This document shows positions 60,404 to 64,000 of a stretch of DNA of 64,000 nt, piece after piece. The DNA is from Carnobacterium_A antarcticum (GTDB lineage Bacteria > Bacillota > Bacilli > Lactobacillales > Carnobacteriaceae): NCBI RefSeq assembly GCF_042658365.1, contig NZ_JBHSQC010000025.1; one strand, 5' to 3'. The translations under genes and the position numbers were made by a program. Under the pieces are notes generated by a model, which was not told the origin of the DNA, did not search any database, and was given only the letters and a program-made list of their open reading frames with translations. Each line of letters opens with the position of its first letter. The stretch's first letter is position 1.

Positions 60404-60461
60404 TTATTCTGTTATTTCTTCTTCTGGTTCTTCCTCTTCTTTAAAAAGAGGAGGTTCAGGG
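60404..60461 (-). other. +1 recoding site (CCC-TGA) and C-terminal extension of the tail tube protein
   Basis: The tube gene ends TTG CCC TGA (CCC at 60461-60459). A +1 shift on CCC-U reads on as EPPLFKEEEEPEEEITE and stops at 60404. A hairpin CCTCTT/AAGAGG (60451-60446 with 60438-60433) begins four bases after the stop. Confidence 0.65.
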
Positions 60462-61019
60462 CAACACCGGAGTGCTTGGGAATACCATTTTCTTGAAGTC
60501 TTCAAAGACAAAGTCTTCATTATCTTCACGACCGATATATAAAATATCGCCTTCTTCTTCATCTCCACGAGCAACAAATTGACCAGTAGTAGCATCAGTA
60601 GTTGGTGCAGGCGTTCCTTCTTTTGTCGCTCCATCGAAACCAGGGATATTGAACTTACCTTTCAAAAGACCGAACCAAACGGCTTTCCCGTCTTCCATTT
60701 TCGTTTTAAACATAATCGCAATGTCGTTAGGAGTTAGGTTTTTGTTATATTTTTCTACTCCTTTTTCAATCGTGATTCCAAAGAAATCAACACGAGCTGT
60801 AGAAGCTAAATCTAAAACGGCTAGCTCTAATTGAGTATCTGTAATGCCTCCTGATAGAACTGCATCTGGACCATCATCAGCCATAACCGTTACTAATTCA
60901 TTTGTGATATTGATCTTCGCTGTTTTTACTCCCGGCAACTTGTTCGTTACTTTTACCGTGTTATCAGAATCAACTTTCCCGTATTCTACTGCACTTAAAC
61001 CAAATTTTACTTTTCCCAT
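60456..61019 (-). CDS. Major tail tube protein
   Basis: 187 residues, beta-rich, starting MGKVKFGLSAVEYGKV with AVLDLASTARVDFFG, typical of siphovirus tube (phi13-type) proteins. It forms the tail shaft. An alternative longer form through a +1 shift at its stop would add 17 mainly acidic residues. AGAGGTAG precedes ATG. Confidence 0.88.
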   Translation of the reverse strand: MGKVKFGLSAVEYGKVDSDNTVKVTNKLPGVKTAKINITNELVTVMADDGPDAVLSGGITDTQLELAVLDLASTARVDFFGITIEKGVEKYNKNLTPNDIAIMFKTKMEDGKAVWFGLLKGKFNIPGFDGATKEGTPAPTTDATTGQFVARGDEEEGDILYIGREDNEDFVFEDFKKMVFPSTPVLP

Positions 61020-61040
61020 TTTTTCTACCTCTTTCTATTT

Positions 61041-61463
61041 TTAGTTTTCTAAGTCAAAATCAAAGACCCGATATTTCCTCACGTTCATTTTGAGGTTAAT
61101 ATCAGGGTCTTTATATCGCTTTGAATAATATTGAATGTGTCCATTTCTTTTTAAAATTTTATCGACAAGTTTCTTTATTTGTAGCGATTGACTAGCCGAC
61201 GTGCACCACCAGTCAATCTGTATCGTTTGTTCCTCAGCAAGGTTTTCATCATCTGAATAAATTGCTGGATTTTCATCGATCGGATTTATTCGCATAAAAG
61301 GAGCGGATTCTACTTTTTTGAAGTTATCAGGAATGTCATCAAGGAATATTCCTTGTATATACTGACCTGTTTTATCAAATTTACCGCCTCTCAATGCATC
61401 AAAAAGAGAATTGAGTTCACTATCATTCGCCAATAAACGATAAGCTCTTGTTTCGGCCAACAT
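61041..61463 (-). CDS. Tail completion/terminator protein
   Basis: 140 residues with RLLANDSELNSLFDALRGG at the N-terminus and IDWWCTSASQSLQIKKLVDKI in the middle. Position between the gp10-like protein and the tube gene fits a tail terminator capping the tube. ATG overlaps the previous stop (TAATG) and has only a weak ribosome site, so it is translated by coupling. Confidence 0.7.
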   Translation of the reverse strand: MLAETRAYRLLANDSELNSLFDALRGGKFDKTGQYIQGIFLDDIPDNFKKVESAPFMRINPIDENPAIYSDDENLAEEQTIQIDWWCTSASQSLQIKKLVDKILKRNGHIQYYSKRYKDPDINLKMNVRKYRVFDFDLEN

Positions 61464-61831
61464 TATAGCTTCAACCCCTTCATGATTTGTTCTCTGTATA
61501 TTTCTTGCACTTGCGGTGTAGATTGATTAATGGTCTGTTCAACAAAGTTCTGAGCGCTTTGGTAAATTGTTCCCGTGTCTGGATAGTGAACTCGATTCCC
61601 GACGGCATGGTTATATCCGATATCTTTTTCAATTAAACCTTGATTAGCGCCTTTAAAACCAGAAACTTCTACACTTGCAGCCATCTCTCCCGTTTCACCG
61701 ATTGGTGTATTTGCCGTTAAATTCTTAGCAAACAACTGCGCTCCCTCATCTACCGCTTTACGCGCTGCACTTTTATTATTTAGCTGCAGCTTCGTAAGGT
61801 TAGCAAGAAGATCATTTGTTCCGGTTGTCAT
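61463..61831 (-). CDS. HK97 gp10-like protein
   Basis: 122 residues with ANTPIGETGEMAASV and HAVGNRVHYPDTGTIYQSAQNFV, as in the HK97-gp10 family of tail-completion proteins. It overlaps both neighbours by 1-4 bases. Confidence 0.82.
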   Translation of the reverse strand: MTTGTNDLLANLTKLQLNNKSAARKAVDEGAQLFAKNLTANTPIGETGEMAASVEVSGFKGANQGLIEKDIGYNHAVGNRVHYPDTGTIYQSAQNFVEQTINQSTPQVQEIYREQIMKGLKL

Positions 61832-62178
61832 TCGATCATCACCGCGCTTATCATACTAAAATCTTTTCTCATAAAGTCTGTTTCAACATTTAATATTTCG
61901 TAGTCATTCCCTCTAAAAACAATCATCATAGTTGAATCAACTACTCGTTTTTGTTGGTAACGGATATTAAAGATAATGGTGTCTTTCCGTTTCTTGATTC
62001 CTTCACCGGCCATGTCTTGAGTGGTCCGTTCTCTAAATTCTTTAACAGTAGCTTTGCTAGCCTCTGCCCAACAAGTAAACAATTCTTCTTTTTGTCCAGG
62101 AATAACTTCACCATCTTCATTTTGGCCATTTTTAATAACGAAAAAAGTAATACGTTCATTCATATTTCTAGTGATCAT
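61828..62178 (-). CDS. Head-tail joining/closure protein
   Basis: 116 residues, small beta barrel: NERITFFVIKNGQNEDGEVI, FTCWAEASKATVKEF and a C-terminal MIVFRGNDYEILNVE. This is the SPP1 gp16/HK97 closure family. It joins the connector to the tail. Confidence 0.82.
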   Translation of the reverse strand: MITRNMNERITFFVIKNGQNEDGEVIPGQKEELFTCWAEASKATVKEFRERTTQDMAGEGIKKRKDTIIFNIRYQQKRVVDSTMMIVFRGNDYEILNVETDFMRKDFSMISAVMIE

Positions 62179-62479
62179 TTATCTCAACCTTTCTGTAGCG
62201 CAATTGGTGGATAATGTTTAAAACACCATTAGCCAATGGATAGCGTTCAGAATCAGCAGATAAACCACGGTGTTCATATTCTTCTTTCACTTGTTTTTTT
62301 ACAGCCAATGAAAATCGTGCATCCTTTAAAAAAGATTGAGGAGCAGAACCTTGCTCAATCGCATCGCAAATTTGCAATTCTACTCCCTCAACCATTTCCA
62401 TTAACAAATCATCTTCAAAGTCATGATCCACTTTGCAATAAAGTTTCAAATTTTGGAGTTCATCCGGTGTTAAATTCAT
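62168..62479 (-). CDS. Head-tail connector (gp6-like)
   Basis: 103 residues, mostly helical: MNLTPDELQNLKLYCKVDHD, then LMEMVEGVELQICDAIE. This is the DNA-packaging adaptor family (gp6/gp15). GGAGGG precedes ATG. It overlaps the joining protein by 11 bases. Confidence 0.85.
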   Translation of the reverse strand: MNLTPDELQNLKLYCKVDHDFEDDLLMEMVEGVELQICDAIEQGSAPQSFLKDARFSLAVKKQVKEEYEHRGLSADSERYPLANGVLNIIHQLRYRKVEINDH

Positions 62480-62481
62480 GT

Positions 62482-62604
62482 CTATCCCTCCAACAATGCA
62501 ATTAATGCTGCTTTGTTATCACCTGATTTATACTCAATGCCTCTTTCATCAAGCAAAGCTTTTAAATCAACAACAGTCAGGCTGTTATAGTCTACTGCCG
62601 CCAC
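62482..62604 (-). CDS. HeH/SAP-like small domain, possibly fused to capsid by recoding
   Basis: The frame encodes YNSLTVVDLKALLDERGIEY, then GDNKAALIALLEG, a helix-extended-loop-helix (HeH/SAP/LEM-like) domain. The only usable start is GTG 62604, without a ribosome site at proper distance and buried in a hairpin. The frame is open back into the capsid 3' end (62631), in the -1 register. It is therefore either a short independent gene or a C-terminal capsid extension. Confidence 0.6.
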   Translation of the reverse strand: MAAVDYNSLTVVDLKALLDERGIEYKSGDNKAALIALLEG

Positions 62605-62631
62605 TCTTGATTGTGGCGGTGTTACTCCCCC
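62598..62631 (-). other. Possible -1 recoding site at the capsid 3' end
   Basis: A run of five G (62631-62627) in the codons GTG GGG GAG precedes the capsid stop. Seven bases later a 7-bp perfect GC-rich hairpin starts (CCGCCAC at 62619-62613 with GTGGCGG at 62604-62598). Slip site plus spaced hairpin is the layout of -1 frameshift signals, though the slip sequence is not canonical. Confidence 0.45.
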
Positions 62632-63821
62632 ACTGGTGCTGTGTAAGTTAAGAAGAAGCCAGCTTTCTTATCAGCTACTTTTACATCAAAACGAGTAACA
62701 GCTTGCAAGTATTGACCATAGATTTCATTGTCTGCCCAACGTAGCCCTAAATTTTTACGATCTGCAAATAAGATAGCGCGTTTCATGTCTCCTACCCATG
62801 CCTTGCTGTCTCCAGCTGCTCCAAATTCTTCATCTTTAATAACAAAAATAGGGTGACCAGAAAAAACTTTTCCAGTGGGGCTGATGATAGAGTCTTGCAA
62901 TAAGTAACGACCATTACCATCTTTTACTGTATCTAAGAATTGGTAGAATGATTGAGAGACAACGTAAGAAATTACATATGCAGGATCTAGTTCTACGTTT
63001 TGGATCGCTTTTAAATCATCTAAATCAGAGATGTTTTTAGCAGTAAATGTTTTCATAACTGTTGCCACGGCTGAGTTTGTTGTGTTGAGTTTGATTTCAT
63101 TGACGTTTTCATTTACTAAACTAATTAAATCAACATCTGCATCATCAATTGATTCTTGAGACAACGGAATGGCACCACGATAAGTTAAGACTGTCCAATC
63201 TACGTTATCAAATTCAGGTTTTGCTAGTTTAGGATTCTTTTCTAACTCAGCTACACTGATCATTTTTGTGGTCGCTGATTTCAAAACAGGATATGATCCT
63301 TTACCTTTTTTGGCAGGAATTAAGCGAGTGAAACGTTTCAAATCAACTACTGTATTTACTTCATGGCTGGGAATGTATGAAGTATCATCAGAAGTAACAA
63401 GTTTAGTATCTTGTTTAACAATCCCATCTGTTGTTGGAGTAATTTCATTCTTAATAACAGAATATGGAACAATAGCTTCATCTTTTCCTTCCATTTTCAA
63501 ACCATTAACATCGTAACCTTTTGTTCGGATAAAATTATTAATCGCATTACGATATTCATCAGTTGGATCACCAACAACCTTTTTAGTTCCATCTGATTCA
63601 TTCGATACACCATCTGGTTCTAGTGCAGCTTCATAAGTTGCTAACGTCGCTTTCTCTGTTTCTAACTTCGCTTTGTTTTCTTCGCGTAGATCCTTAATAT
63701 TTTTAGCGCCTTCTAAATCTTCAGCGTTTAACTTAGCTGTGATTTCACCTTTTTGAGTATTAATTGTTGCTGATAATTCCTTGATATTAGCTTTTAAAGC
63801 CTCTACTTTTTCGTTAAACAT
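62622..63821 (-). CDS. Major capsid protein, HK97 family, with delta domain
   Basis: 399 residues. An N-terminal coiled coil (about 1-85, rich in Lys/Glu/Ala) is the scaffolding delta domain, normally removed by the prohead protease. The HK97 fold follows from about 105 with YIPSHEVNTVVDL, NVDWTVLTYRGAIPLSQESI and a final FDVKVADKKAGFFLTYTAP. AGGAGGAAA precedes ATG. It lies downstream of a probable protease gene. Confidence 0.92.
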   Translation of the reverse strand: MFNEKVEALKANIKELSATINTQKGEITAKLNAEDLEGAKNIKDLREENKAKLETEKATLATYEAALEPDGVSNESDGTKKVVGDPTDEYRNAINNFIRTKGYDVNGLKMEGKDEAIVPYSVIKNEITPTTDGIVKQDTKLVTSDDTSYIPSHEVNTVVDLKRFTRLIPAKKGKGSYPVLKSATTKMISVAELEKNPKLAKPEFDNVDWTVLTYRGAIPLSQESIDDADVDLISLVNENVNEIKLNTTNSAVATVMKTFTAKNISDLDDLKAIQNVELDPAYVISYVVSQSFYQFLDTVKDGNGRYLLQDSIISPTGKVFSGHPIFVIKDEEFGAAGDSKAWVGDMKRAILFADRKNLGLRWADNEIYGQYLQAVTRFDVKVADKKAGFFLTYTAPVGE

Positions 63822-63877
63822 ATATTTTCCTCCTAATTTTTGGTAAAAAAATAGACATCCGATAATATTTCGAATAT

Positions 63878-64000
63878 CTAGTACAAACTATTTAATATTT
63901 CTTCTTTTAATAACTCGTTTTTCATTTGAGCAATTTCTTCTAAATTAACTGCAGGAGCAATAAAAGGTGGTTCGTCACTTTCTTTAGCCATAATAGTTCT
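63878..64000 (-). CDS. C-terminus of the gene upstream of capsid (probably prohead protease), partial
   Basis: Forty codons are visible, running off the right edge, ending in a helical acidic segment (AVNLEEIAQMKNELLKEEI). In HK97-type phages the gene before the capsid is usually a ClpP-like or U35 head maturation protease. No catalytic motif is in view, so this is assigned by position only. Confidence 0.45.
   Translation of the reverse strand, partial: RTIMAKESDEPPFIAPAVNLEEIAQMKNELLKEEILNSLY

Noticed and set aside
60404..60634. Independent 76-codon protein in the frame overlapping the tail tube gene
   Set aside because: No start signal or recognisable fold; only its last 17 codons make sense, as a +1 extension of the tube protein.
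1..64000. CRISPR array, rRNA or tRNA genes
   Set aside because: No regularly spaced direct repeats of 24-40 bp and no rRNA or tRNA signature sequences were seen on reading both strands by eye; a computed scan was not possible.

Overview
The window looks like a low-GC Gram-positive chromosome of the order Lactobacillales, most likely Carnobacterium or a close relative. This is inferred from AT-rich codon use, strong AGGAGG-type ribosome binding sites, a FabT-controlled fabT-fabH-acpP-fabK-fabD-fabG-fabF-accB-fabZ-accC-accD-accA cluster, a FabK-type enoyl reductase and a fused GlnH-GlnP transporter. No rRNA, tRNA or CRISPR array was seen. One assembly gap (118 N) lies at 13881-13998.

Layout. 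Positions 1-53 hold the 5' end of a group II intron sitting just behind a terminator. Positions 136-5009 carry housekeeping genes: a LapA-like membrane protein, a short-chain dehydrogenase, ribonuclease Z, the Obg GTPase and a membrane-anchored cyclophilin. Positions 5051-13833 hold a complete shikimate pathway plus the phenylalanine and tyrosine branch genes in two divergent operons. The minus strand carries aroF-aroB-aroA-aroC-pheA and the plus strand aroE-aroK-aroQ-tyrA. A 45-codon leader peptide packed with Phe and Tyr codons and a strong terminator precede aroF, which indicates attenuation. Next come a GntR regulator with a membrane protein cut by the gap, the fructose operon fruR-fruK-fruA, a glutamine-type ABC transporter, a MazG-like protein, engB, clpX, tig and a TPR protein. 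The whole type II fatty-acid operon (27422-37347) follows, with two FabT boxes at its promoter.

Positions 37628-43891 contain a DUF2187 protein, a MarR/hydrolase pair resembling MhqR/MhqD with a clear operator, an FMN reductase, a CDP-alcohol phosphatidyltransferase and two paralogous lipoproteins. Between the MarR gene and the FMN reductase lie two tandem, separately promoted and terminated, roughly 360-nt structured RNAs. They share a long-range helix with compensatory changes. I do not recognise them, and they are the best candidate here for an undescribed system.

From about 44.4 kb to the end is a siphovirus-type prophage read on the minus strand from right to left: probable protease tail, capsid, connectors, tail tube, tail chaperones, tape measure, distal tail protein, tail endopeptidase, fibre, holin and LysM endolysin. 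Probable cargo genes interrupt it: an Abi-alpha-like gene on the opposite strand, an acyltransferase, a ribbon-helix-helix protein, a SEC-C zinc protein and two terminal genes. A 19-bp repeat recurs between the cargo genes. Three sites of probable translational recoding are visible in the structural genes: -1 in the tail chaperone, +1 in the tail tube, and a possible -1 in the capsid. The left attachment region probably lies between 44.39 and 44.65 kb.
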